18,928 bases of DNA, from assembly GCA_021797415.1 (NCBI GenBank), contig JAJZZT010000139.1:1-18928 (forward strand). The letters run 5' to 3'. Origin of the DNA: Bacillota bacterium (GTDB taxonomy: Bacteria; Bacillota; Bacilli; Alicyclobacillales; SLC66). Positions within the stretch are counted from its first letter, which is position 1; each line of letters starts with the position of its first letter. Below, one piece after another: positions 6,529 through 13,411 of this stretch. The notes under the pieces were generated by a model. It searched no databases. It saw only the letters and a list, made by a program, of their open reading frames with translations, and was not told the origin of the DNA. Both the position numbers and the translations under genes were made by a program.

Positions 6529-8244
6529 TCACTGAGAGCTGCGGCGGCGCACCCGGTCTCTCCCGCGTCCCGGCAACAACAGCAGGATGAAGAACAGACC
6601 GGACAGCGCAAACGCAATATCGCCGCCGGTCTGGATATGCTTCGTCTGCAGCCAAATGCCGAGGGACAGCGCGATGCCAAGCAGCAGCGTCCACAGGAGT
6701 CTCGCAAACAGGAGGTTCAGACGGTCGAGCCGCGCCAGTGCAGCGCGCAGGTCCACCTGCACCGCGAGTTCATCGCGTTCCACCCGCCGCATCACCCGCT
6801 CAAGCGCGGAGGGAAGCCGCACCAGAGAGAGTCCTGTCTCCTTCGCCTGGGAGAGCGCCGCGTCCAGCACGACAGCGCCCGCATCGCCGAAGAGTTCCTG
6901 CGCCAGACGCCGGACGAGCGAACGCAGGTCATCGCCGTTCTGTTCGTCCGATCGGGCGCTGGCATTGAGCAGCGGCAAAGCCCGTTCCTTGAGCAGCGCC
7001 CACCAGTCGATCGCCGGATGCAGCGTGGTCAGCACGCCCGTCAACATGCCGATCGCCCTGCCGATGAACAGATATTTGGCCTGCAGAATGAGCGGCTCGT
7101 CGTGCAAAAAATCCTGGAAGTCCTCGATAAACGCGTCCAATTCGGGACCGCGCTGAAGCTGGAATCCATTCAGGCGGTCGATGATCATCCCGATCGCCTG
7201 TTTGAGGATGACGCGATTGGCGTACGGCTGCAGGAATCCGAGACGGTCGATCGCCTCCACGATGCCGTCGAGGTTGCCGGCGATCGCCGCCGCCACCAGT
7301 TGGGAAAAGACGCGCACATCATCCTTCGGGACATCCGCCATCATGCCGAAATCCAGGACGCAAAGACGCCCGTCGGGCAGCACCAGCAGGTTGCCCGGAT
7401 GCGGGTCCACATGCACCAGTCCGTATTCCAGCATCTGCCGCAGATACGCGTCCACCATGATCTCGACGACATCGCGCGGGTCGATGCCCCACGCCTCCAT
7501 CTGCCGCGTATCGTACACCTTGGCGCCCTCGATGAAATCCATGACAAACACAGACGGGGTGACGAGCCGGTCCACAATCGCGGGAACCACGATGCGCGGC
7601 TGGTCTTCGAACAGCTTGCGGAAGCGTTCGAGGTGCGCCGCCTCCTTGCGATAGTCCAGTTCGTCATGTACACTGCGGGAGAATTCTTGGTAGATATCCA
7701 CCAGATGCATCCGGCGGCCGAACTTCGTGAAGCGCTCCAGCACCCGGGTGATGGTCCGCAGCGCCGCCAGATCCGTGGCGGCCAGGCGCTCGATGCCGGG
7801 CCGCAGCACTTTTACGGCGACAATCCGGCCATCCGGCATGGTGGCGCGATGCACCTGACCAAGCGAGGCGGCGGCCGTCGCCTGTTCGGAAAACGCCGCA
7901 AACAGCCCGTCGATAGAGGCGCCGAGCTCCCGCTCAACGCGCCTGCGGATGTCCGGATAGGGTGCGGCCGGAACCGCATCCTGCAGTTGGGTCAATTCGC
8001 GCGTGAACGATAGCGGAAGCACGTCGGCGCGGGCACTGAGAAATTGACCGACCTTGACAATCAGCCCCTGAAGCCGCAACGCCGCGCGGCGCACGCGCGC
8101 ACCGGCGCGGGAGAAGACGAGGGCCTCCAGTTCCCGTTTGCGGTTCTGCCGAAACCGATGGATATAGCGGATATGCCAGTAGTAGCCGATAAAAGATAGG
8201 GCGAGCAGCAGGATGCGCGACGTACGCCAGAATTGGCTGAACAC
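6529..8244 (-). CDS. UbiB/AarF (ABC1) protein-kinase-like membrane protein
   Basis: 571 residues, beginning at GTG 8244 with AAGGAG six bases upstream. The N-terminus has one hydrophobic helix (about 10-25). The ABC1/UbiB hallmarks follow: the KxGQ motif KVGQ (64-67) with SARADVLP; the Ala-rich loop AAASLGQVHRA (124-134) replacing the Gly-rich loop; VAVKVLRPG with Lys145; VHVDPHPGN (Asp280, Asn285); and LDFG (297-300). The C-terminus carries two hydrophobic segments (about 510-532 and 540-560) ending in an Arg-rich tail. The family members are atypical kinases/ATPases linked to isoprenoid quinone biosynthesis and membrane lipid homeostasis. In Gram-positives their exact substrate is unknown. 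A small gene lies 110 bases upstream in the same direction and shares its promoter. Confidence 0.93.
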   Translation of the reverse strand: MFSQFWRTSRILLLALSFIGYYWHIRYIHRFRQNRKRELEALVFSRAGARVRRAALRLQGLIVKVGQFLSARADVLPLSFTRELTQLQDAVPAAPYPDIRRRVERELGASIDGLFAAFSEQATAAASLGQVHRATMPDGRIVAVKVLRPGIERLAATDLAALRTITRVLERFTKFGRRMHLVDIYQEFSRSVHDELDYRKEAAHLERFRKLFEDQPRIVVPAIVDRLVTPSVFVMDFIEGAKVYDTRQMEAWGIDPRDVVEIMVDAYLRQMLEYGLVHVDPHPGNLLVLPDGRLCVLDFGMMADVPKDDVRVFSQLVAAAIAGNLDGIVEAIDRLGFLQPYANRVILKQAIGMIIDRLNGFQLQRGPELDAFIEDFQDFLHDEPLILQAKYLFIGRAIGMLTGVLTTLHPAIDWWALLKERALPLLNASARSDEQNGDDLRSLVRRLAQELFGDAGAVVLDAALSQAKETGLSLVRLPSALERVMRRVERDELAVQVDLRAALARLDRLNLLFARLLWTLLLGIALSLGIWLQTKHIQTGGDIAFALSGLFFILLLLPGRGRDRVRRRSSQ

Positions 8245-8261
8245 GATGGCTCCTTCGCAAT

Positions 8262-8300
8262 GGCGGCGCGGCGGCGGGTGAACCCCGTCTCCGCGCCGCC
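8262..8300. repeat. GC-rich hairpin between the small gene and the UbiB-like gene
   Basis: GGCGGCGCGG (8262-8271) pairs perfectly with CCGCGCCGCC (8291-8300) around a 19-base loop. It lies 18 bases upstream of the GTG start of the UbiB-like gene and could modulate its translation or be a processing or attenuation point within the operon. No T-run follows. Confidence 0.45.
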
Positions 8301-8354
8301 TGGGTTTTCGGGACAGACCTCAACGGACGCCCGTGGCTCCGGCGCAGAGAGCGC

Positions 8355-8579
8355 CTACTGATCCCCGTCTTCGGACGCGCCGGTCGCATCATCGGATGCA
8401 TTGTCAAACGCCGGATCGTCCCAGACCGCCATCGCCTCACGCATTTTTTGGCGGAATGCGCGGGCGCGCTGCGGCTTATGATCGCAGGATGCACGGCCGT
8501 TATCCCGGAACATCCATCGCAACCCCAGGATGAGCAACAGAATTCGGAACAACGAGCAGTTGCGGCGACGAAAGAACAT
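8355..8579 (-). CDS. Small membrane-anchored protein, unknown function
   Basis: 74 residues. The ATG at 8579 has AGGAGGG ideally placed upstream and a promoter at 8626-8655, so this is a real gene despite its size. The protein starts MFFRRRNCSLFRILLLILGL, a positively charged N-terminus followed by one short hydrophobic helix (about 10-22). It then has a basic stretch (HKPQRARAFRQKMREAMAVW) and a strongly acidic C-terminal tail (DDPAFDNASDDATGASEDGD). It is likely anchored in the membrane with a cytosolic tail. It precedes the UbiB-like gene in the same direction and may be a partner or adaptor for it. I do not recognise a named family. Confidence 0.7.
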   Translation of the reverse strand: MFFRRRNCSLFRILLLILGLRWMFRDNGRASCDHKPQRARAFRQKMREAMAVWDDPAFDNASDDATGASEDGDQ

Positions 8580-8590
8580 GGCAATCCCTC

Positions 8591-8610
8591 CTGTCGGCGC
8601 CGCCCGACAG
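8591..8610. promoter_or_regulatory. Leader stem-loop abutting the small gene's ribosome site
   Basis: CTGTCGG (8591-8597) and CCGACAG (8604-8610) form a perfect 7-base stem with a 6-base loop. On the minus strand the last bases of the stem are the first bases of CAGGAGG, so folding could partly occlude the ribosome site. Confidence 0.5.
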
Positions 8611-8625
8611 ATGCGGCTACTGCCG

Positions 8626-8655
8626 ATGATACGCCTCCTGCAGCCCGGAAGTCAA
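8626..8655 (-). promoter_or_regulatory. Sigma-A-type promoter of the small gene and UbiB-like gene
   Basis: On the minus strand TTGACT (8650-8655) is separated by 18 bases from TATCAT (8626-8631), about 50 bases before the start codon of the small gene. Confidence 0.6.
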
Positions 8656-8793
8656 CGAACGCCCCGTCCGCCGCGCCGATCCCCGAACGCCTCATCCTCC
8701 CGTCCATCCACCGTCTATCCCGCAATGTCCACAGGCGCATCTTGCCGGCAGGTCTTGACGCTGTCGATGACACCGCAGCAGTTCACAGCGGAT

Positions 8794-10698
8794 TTATCCC
8801 TTAACCGGACGGATATAGCCCTGCTCTTCCGCGACCGTGATCAACCAACTGCCGCTCCCATTGCCGGCCAGCGACCAGAACGAACGATTCGTGGGCCAAT
8901 CGGTGAACCGCTTGGTCGAATAAAACACCGATTGATCCTGGGCGATGAGCGATCCGGGCCACGCGTTGTAGTTCATGAACTTGATCAAATCATACGCGAT
9001 CTGCTTTTGCTTGGCCGCACTCGGCGTGTGGCTAAATTCCCACGCAAGTCGCATCGGATTGATCGTACCGACACCCGGTACCGTGGTCTTCCACGGGATG
9101 CTCATGCCCAAGTGCCCGGAGGTGACTGTGGGCTGCCCCGTCGCGTTGTAAGAAAGGTCGCTCCCAAAGCCCAGAAACTCCGACGCAAATGAATTCCACA
9201 CCTGATACGGCCAAAAGAAGTTGTATCCCTCAAACACCGAGTAGTTTCCGGAAAACAGATTGGTGGCAAAGGAAGTAACCGGCCAGAGTTGAACCTTGGC
9301 GGAGATCCCGAATTGCGTCAACTCGCTCGCCACCCCGCTGGCCATCAGATCCCAACTGGCCAGACCTGACGTACTGTACACCGTCATCGTAAAAGGTTTG
9401 CCGTTTGGCAAGTACCACTTCCCGCCCTTCTGCGTAAAATGGGCGGAGCGCAGCAACTGAGCGGCCTTGGCCGGACTGTAATTATATGGATTAAGGCTCT
9501 TGATCTGAGTCGGCGTGAGATAAGCCTGCAGGACACTGTCGGGAACACCGGCCGGAATGGCCAGTGGTGTACCGGCCACGGGATCGGCGATGGTGTTGAT
9601 CGTCTTGCGATTCAACAGATACTCGAACGCCTGCCGTACCTGGATCAGATTAAAGGGGTAGGTTCGAGCGGAAAAGAAGCTCCCCATGAGCGTGAGAAAT
9701 CCTTGCGGCTTGCTGTAATGCATATACGGTCGATTACGGCTCATGATCGCGTTGTAAAGGGGTACGGTCGGCTGGTAGCCCGTCACGTCGAGGACGCCTG
9801 ATACCATGGCGTTTTGCGCATCCGCTGCACTCACCATATTACGCAACACCACGTTTTGCACGTGCACATTGGCCGCAGCCCAGTTGTACGGATTCTTCTG
9901 CAGATCCACCTCGCTCGGAGAAAATCCGGTCACTTTGTAGGGGCCGGCCGTAAGGAGCCCGCTCTGGCCTGGATTATACGCTTCCAACGCTTTGACAAAC
10001 TGGGCGTCGAGCGCGGCGACCTTGCCTGTCTGCGCCTTGGATGTCTTATTGGCATTGGAAGGCAAAGGATTCGCGAGATTTTGAATGATCTCCTGAAACT
10101 GCAGTGGACTCGGAAGGAATTTTTGGTACAGGGAGGCGGGAACAATCACCTGGGTCAGGAGATTCTGCTCAAGCGCGGCCGAGTACAATGCAGTCGGAGT
10201 GATATTAAACACGACCGTACTCGCATTGGGAGCAGTGACACTGGTAATGCCATCACTCGCCCACACCCCCTGCAACCCGTAAAGCTTCCAGGACACCAAT
10301 ACGTCGTTGCTGGTCAGCGCCGTTCCGTTATTCCATTTGAGGTTTGGACGCAGATGAACGACAAACTGGTGATAGTTGTCGGTGTATCCCCAGGAACTCG
10401 CCAGTTGTCCGTAGTAGTAATTGCCAAGATCCTTGTTCGTGTTAGATATGAGAGCCAGTGGCGAAAACGCGAGGGGCCCGACCGCGCTTGAGACCGTGGA
10501 ACCTGGAGAAAAAGGGTTCCAATCGACCGCGGCGTTATATCCACTCGGCGTACCGGTCGTCAACGTGCCCGACGCCGTTGCCGCACCCGTCGCCGCAAAA
10601 GCGCTCACTCCGCCGACCCCAGTCAGAAGCAGCCCCACACTGGTGAGCACCGCCAACGGTTTTGTGAAGCGAATCCGTGTCAAATGCAATTGTTTCAT
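8794..10698 (-). CDS. Secreted ABC-transporter solute-binding protein, family 5
   Basis: 634 residues. A signal peptide is clear: basic start (MKQLHLTRIRFTKP), hydrophobic core LAVLTSVGLLLTGVGGV and a likely cut near SAFA-ATG. There is no lipobox Cys, which is unusual for a Gram-positive binding protein that must stay near the membrane. The mature part follows the SBP_bac_5 pattern: ...LASSWGYTDNYHQFVVHLRP then LKWNNGTALTSNDV; FEYLLNRKTI; NYSPAKAAQLLRSAHF with GGKWYLPNGKPFTMTV; and FATNLFSGNYSVFEGYNFFW. Family 5 proteins bind peptides, nickel or oligosaccharides. The neighbouring glycosidase and sugar-type regulator favour an oligosaccharide. The mature protein has few charged residues. GGGGAGG touches the ATG directly; TTG codon 4 (10689) has better spacing and may be used. 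No permease or ATPase genes are adjacent. Confidence 0.9.
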   Translation of the reverse strand: MKQLHLTRIRFTKPLAVLTSVGLLLTGVGGVSAFAATGAATASGTLTTGTPSGYNAAVDWNPFSPGSTVSSAVGPLAFSPLALISNTNKDLGNYYYGQLASSWGYTDNYHQFVVHLRPNLKWNNGTALTSNDVLVSWKLYGLQGVWASDGITSVTAPNASTVVFNITPTALYSAALEQNLLTQVIVPASLYQKFLPSPLQFQEIIQNLANPLPSNANKTSKAQTGKVAALDAQFVKALEAYNPGQSGLLTAGPYKVTGFSPSEVDLQKNPYNWAAANVHVQNVVLRNMVSAADAQNAMVSGVLDVTGYQPTVPLYNAIMSRNRPYMHYSKPQGFLTLMGSFFSARTYPFNLIQVRQAFEYLLNRKTINTIADPVAGTPLAIPAGVPDSVLQAYLTPTQIKSLNPYNYSPAKAAQLLRSAHFTQKGGKWYLPNGKPFTMTVYSTSGLASWDLMASGVASELTQFGISAKVQLWPVTSFATNLFSGNYSVFEGYNFFWPYQVWNSFASEFLGFGSDLSYNATGQPTVTSGHLGMSIPWKTTVPGVGTINPMRLAWEFSHTPSAAKQKQIAYDLIKFMNYNAWPGSLIAQDQSVFYSTKRFTDWPTNRSFWSLAGNGSGSWLITVAEEQGYIRPVKG

Positions 10699-10735
10699 CC
10701 TCCCCTTGAGATGGTTTGTATCCGAAATCCGCGAC

Positions 10736-10756
10736 GGTTCGGATCCTGGCCGAACC
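10736..10756. promoter_or_regulatory. Stem-loop in the leader of the binding-protein gene
   Basis: GGTTCGG (10736-10742) and CCGAACC (10750-10756) form a perfect 7-base stem with a 7-base loop, 38 bases upstream of the binding protein's start. It may stabilise the downstream mRNA segment after processing. Confidence 0.4.
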
Positions 10757-10810
10757 TTACGATCCTCCTCCTTTCAGCACACAGCCGCCGAATCTCGATG
10801 CCAAATCTGC

Positions 10811-10831
10811 GGTCCCGCTGTAAGCGGGTCC
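10811..10831. terminator. Weak hairpin after the glycosidase gene
   Basis: CCCGCT (10814-10819) pairs with AGCGGG (10823-10828) around three bases, extended past one mismatch. It lies just past the glycosidase stop (10838) on the minus strand and lacks a T-run. It could give partial termination before the binding-protein gene, or be only an mRNA stabiliser. Confidence 0.35.
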
Positions 10832-10837
10832 GTCGGT

Positions 10838-13126
10838 TTAGCCCGGTTGAATCGCCAGGACGGCCAAGCCTCCGCCGGCAAGCGTGATATTCCAGGAGTC
10901 GGGACCGCCCGGTTGCCAAGACCCGAGCAGACTCTGCGTTCTGAGAGGTCCATTCCCTTTGTTTGGCATAAGCTGGTCAAGAACAGATGTCGGAATCGTC
11001 ACCGTGCCCGAGAATGCGGTCGAGCCCGTATTGGAGGCGACCAGCCAGACTTTCCCCTGACCGGCGCTCAAGAACGTCTCGACCTGAGGCGCACTCGGCG
11101 TAACGACTAAGGCAGGCGGCGCCTGCGGGTTGCTGAGCTCGCTCGGGGTGAACGACGCGCTTTGTCTTCCGGCCGTAATCGTGACAGACGAGATGGCCAA
11201 TCCGGGGTTCTCAATGGCAATGCGGAAATCCGCCCCGCCATTTTCCGCGCCTGTAAAGGCCGCGTTGGTGAGGTCAAAAGTGGCCGTCTGATACTGACCG
11301 ATGCTGGTGACCGCCACGGGCGCGTTGGTTCCTGCAGGGAAGGCGGTCGTATAGGCGCCGTTGACCGGAGCTGCAGTATTCGAACTGTCATACTGGAGGA
11401 ACATCCCGTTCGTCTGGTTGTTGGCATACGTGACCTGGATCTGTACATTCGGTTGTGTCGGCGGTACGAGAGTGGACGGGACCTTGAAATAGAGATATTG
11501 CGCATAGGGAACGCTCCCAACCACCCCCAGTTGCGAGACGACCGCCCGCTGCCCGAGAACCGTCTGTACGGTATATTGCCCGTCCGGTTGGTTCAGGAGC
11601 GCGAAGACATTGACATTGGCATTGGCAGAGATGGGACCGGGAATAATGGTGCCGCCATTTGCCTGAAACGCTTTCAAGTCCGCCGCCAAACGGGGATTGA
11701 GATTCGGCGCCTGCAGATCGCTGTTCCAATCGATGATCGTGTGAAACTGGCTCAGGGATACCGCACCGTCCAGCACGGACAGATCCGTAAAGACGTTGGC
11801 GGCGGGGCGATTGGCCAGCAGGTAATTATTCAGGACTGTCGCGCCTCCAGTGATCCCGGATCCAAGGTCATTATGCAGGACTTGGTCGTATCCCAGCATG
11901 ATGCCCACCTTGTAAGGAGGGAGCGACCCCCGAACCTGCGCCAGGGCAGAATGCCAGACCAGGTAGCTGGGATAGGTATCTGCAAAATACGGTTGCTGCT
12001 GCCCGGTGCCACTGTAGAGAAAATAATCCTCCCCTGCGCCATAACTTCCTTCCAAGGGGTATTGGCCTAACCACTGCGCCAGTTGCCCGGGCGATCCGGG
12101 AACGGGTGTCCATTCCTCGATAACAGGCACTTTGTAAGACTGCGACAAGAACCCAAACAAAGCGGCAAAGGTGGTAGTGGCGGCCCCGTCCATATTCACG
12201 ATCGCATGGTATTTCTGGGCCAACGCAAACACAACATCCGGCAGATTGCCGACCTGACCCACATCGGACATGACGCCGCCATAGTAGATGTAAAGAGGGG
12301 CCGGAGTGGCCTTGCGCGCCAGGTCCAACACGCGGCCGAGCAATGTCTTGTAACTCCACACACGAAACTGCTGGTAAATGGAGAAGTGACTCTGCCCCGG
12401 CAAGAAAGCGGGAACTGTCGCGAAACTCGCGTAATCCGTTCCGATGGCCTGATTGAATGCGGCGATCGATCCATAGCGCTCGGCCAGCCACTGATGAAAC
12501 ATCGTTATGTCCTGCGGTGCGTAGCCCGCATAGACGCCGGGCCCAAACGCGGCGTCGAGCCAACCGTAGTCGATATACGCGCCACCGAACGCAGGCGACT
12601 TGCCCATCATCGTCAGCGTCTGCGTCATGTAGCCCGCATAGGCGCTAAAAGCGCGCTTGCTCCAAAATGCGGGCTCTTGGGCGGCTGCCCCGGTACTGGT
12701 TATTTCGCTTCCGCCCGGAAGCCAGGTTGGCGGATTGCCAGGGTAGCCATACTCCCAAAATATCGGAATTAGCTTGAGATGGGTCTCTTGGCAATACTGC
12801 AGGTATGTCTGTAGCGTGGTCCAGTTGAACTGGCCAGGGCTGGGTTCCACCGCCGCCCAGTCCATATTGATTTCGACTCCGGTGATACCTTCATTCGCGA
12901 ACTTCTGAAAAGTCGACAAAGTCCAAGGTTGACCGGGATTGTTGCCCTTATCAAAGAGAACTTGCACCAACCATTGAGGGTTGTGACGACTGGCGTTAAT
13001 CGAGACCGCGTCCGCCTGGACTCCTGCGCCCGTGGTTCCTAAGGCCAAGCCCATCGCCACAGTTCCGGCCATGATTCCCTTGACTCGCCGCCCCATACCA
13101 ACACGGGCCATCTGCCGTCGCTTCAT
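10838..13126 (-). CDS. Secreted GH42-like glycoside hydrolase (putative beta-galactosidase)
   Basis: 762 residues from ATG 13126, chosen because GGAGGTGA lies ten bases upstream; a 17-codon extension lacks this. The signal peptide runs to about residue 39 (GIMAGTVAMGLALGTTGAGV-QADA). A TIM-barrel domain occupies about 45-400. It opens with GVEINMDWAAVEPSPGQFNW (83-102), the standard GH42/GH-A beginning, followed by PIFWEYGYP (121-129), GGAYIDYGWLDA (181-192), FHQWLAERYGSIAAFNQAIG (210-229) and PVIEEWTP (334-341). Glu337 or Glu338 is the best nucleophile candidate. The place where GH42 enzymes have an NE acid/base motif reads IDYG here. Residues about 405-530 resemble the trimerisation (flavodoxin-like) domain, followed by beta-sandwich domains. 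It is first in an operon-like pair with a binding protein. The substrate is inferred, not shown; it could be another clan-A family. Confidence 0.75.
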   Translation of the reverse strand: MKRRQMARVGMGRRVKGIMAGTVAMGLALGTTGAGVQADAVSINASRHNPQWLVQVLFDKGNNPGQPWTLSTFQKFANEGITGVEINMDWAAVEPSPGQFNWTTLQTYLQYCQETHLKLIPIFWEYGYPGNPPTWLPGGSEITSTGAAAQEPAFWSKRAFSAYAGYMTQTLTMMGKSPAFGGAYIDYGWLDAAFGPGVYAGYAPQDITMFHQWLAERYGSIAAFNQAIGTDYASFATVPAFLPGQSHFSIYQQFRVWSYKTLLGRVLDLARKATPAPLYIYYGGVMSDVGQVGNLPDVVFALAQKYHAIVNMDGAATTTFAALFGFLSQSYKVPVIEEWTPVPGSPGQLAQWLGQYPLEGSYGAGEDYFLYSGTGQQQPYFADTYPSYLVWHSALAQVRGSLPPYKVGIMLGYDQVLHNDLGSGITGGATVLNNYLLANRPAANVFTDLSVLDGAVSLSQFHTIIDWNSDLQAPNLNPRLAADLKAFQANGGTIIPGPISANANVNVFALLNQPDGQYTVQTVLGQRAVVSQLGVVGSVPYAQYLYFKVPSTLVPPTQPNVQIQVTYANNQTNGMFLQYDSSNTAAPVNGAYTTAFPAGTNAPVAVTSIGQYQTATFDLTNAAFTGAENGGADFRIAIENPGLAISSVTITAGRQSASFTPSELSNPQAPPALVVTPSAPQVETFLSAGQGKVWLVASNTGSTAFSGTVTIPTSVLDQLMPNKGNGPLRTQSLLGSWQPGGPDSWNITLAGGGLAVLAIQPG

Positions 13127-13184
13127 ATACTCATCTTCACCTCCGTCTGTCATCTGACACACCGACCGACAACTCAATGTTAGA

Positions 13185-13219
13185 CGACCGGTTCTTCATC
13201 GATCTTTCCTGTCCGGTCG
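13185..13219. repeat. Inverted repeat in the glycosidase leader
   Basis: CGACCGG (13185-13191) and CCGGTCG (13213-13219) are perfect arms with a 21-base spacer, about 60 bases upstream of the glycosidase start. This is a possible leader structure or dyad site. Confidence 0.35.
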
Positions 13220-13305
13220 AACAAGCACCACCACCCTTCCTGTTGTCGTTCACTTTCCCGACAGGAAAACGGAGCGGCAACACTTTCCAACTCCGGCCAT
13301 TCGCT

Positions 13306-13324
13306 TGAATTCGCTTTCTTTATA
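13306..13324 (-). promoter_or_regulatory. Putative -10 box with cre-like site for the glycosidase gene
   Basis: On the minus strand TATAAA (13319-13324) is a good -10 hexamer. It overlaps the start of AAGAAAGCGAATTCA (13306-13320), which fits the CcpA cre consensus WTGNAANCGNWNNCW with one mismatch. This placement would allow carbon catabolite repression. No good -35 is seen at 17 bases; the palindrome at 13344-13359 occupies that place, so the promoter may need or be blocked by a regulator. Confidence 0.45.
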
Positions 13325-13343
13325 AGATGGACCAGTCGCTTCC

Positions 13344-13359
13344 GTGTTTGGACAAACAC
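13344..13359. promoter_or_regulatory. 16-bp palindrome, candidate operator
   Basis: GTGTTTGGACAAACAC is a palindrome of two 7-base arms with a 2-base centre. It overlaps the -35 position of the putative glycosidase promoter and lies between that gene and the regulator gene. Its size and symmetry suit a dimeric GntR-LacI-type regulator. Confidence 0.55.
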
Positions 13360-13378
13360 CCATTACTCACTCATTAAC

Positions 13379-13394
13379 CGGTATTGCGGTATTG
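13379..13394. repeat. Two tandem copies of CGGTATTG
   Basis: CGGTATTG occurs at 13379-13386 and again at 13387-13394, just downstream of the regulator's stop codon and upstream of the palindrome. This is a small direct repeat with possible regulatory meaning. Confidence 0.35.
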
Positions 13395-13411
13395 ACAGTG
13401 TCCTTGCGTTC

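Noticed and set aside
6517..8013. Plus-strand open frame of 498 codons
   Set aside because: Antisense to the UbiB/AarF-type gene; composition (His, Arg, Gln) is that of a shadow frame.
10838..13177. Longer start for the glycosidase at 13177
   Set aside because: The GGAGGTGA ribosome site lies downstream of that codon, and the signal peptide is only in a normal position with the ATG at 13126.
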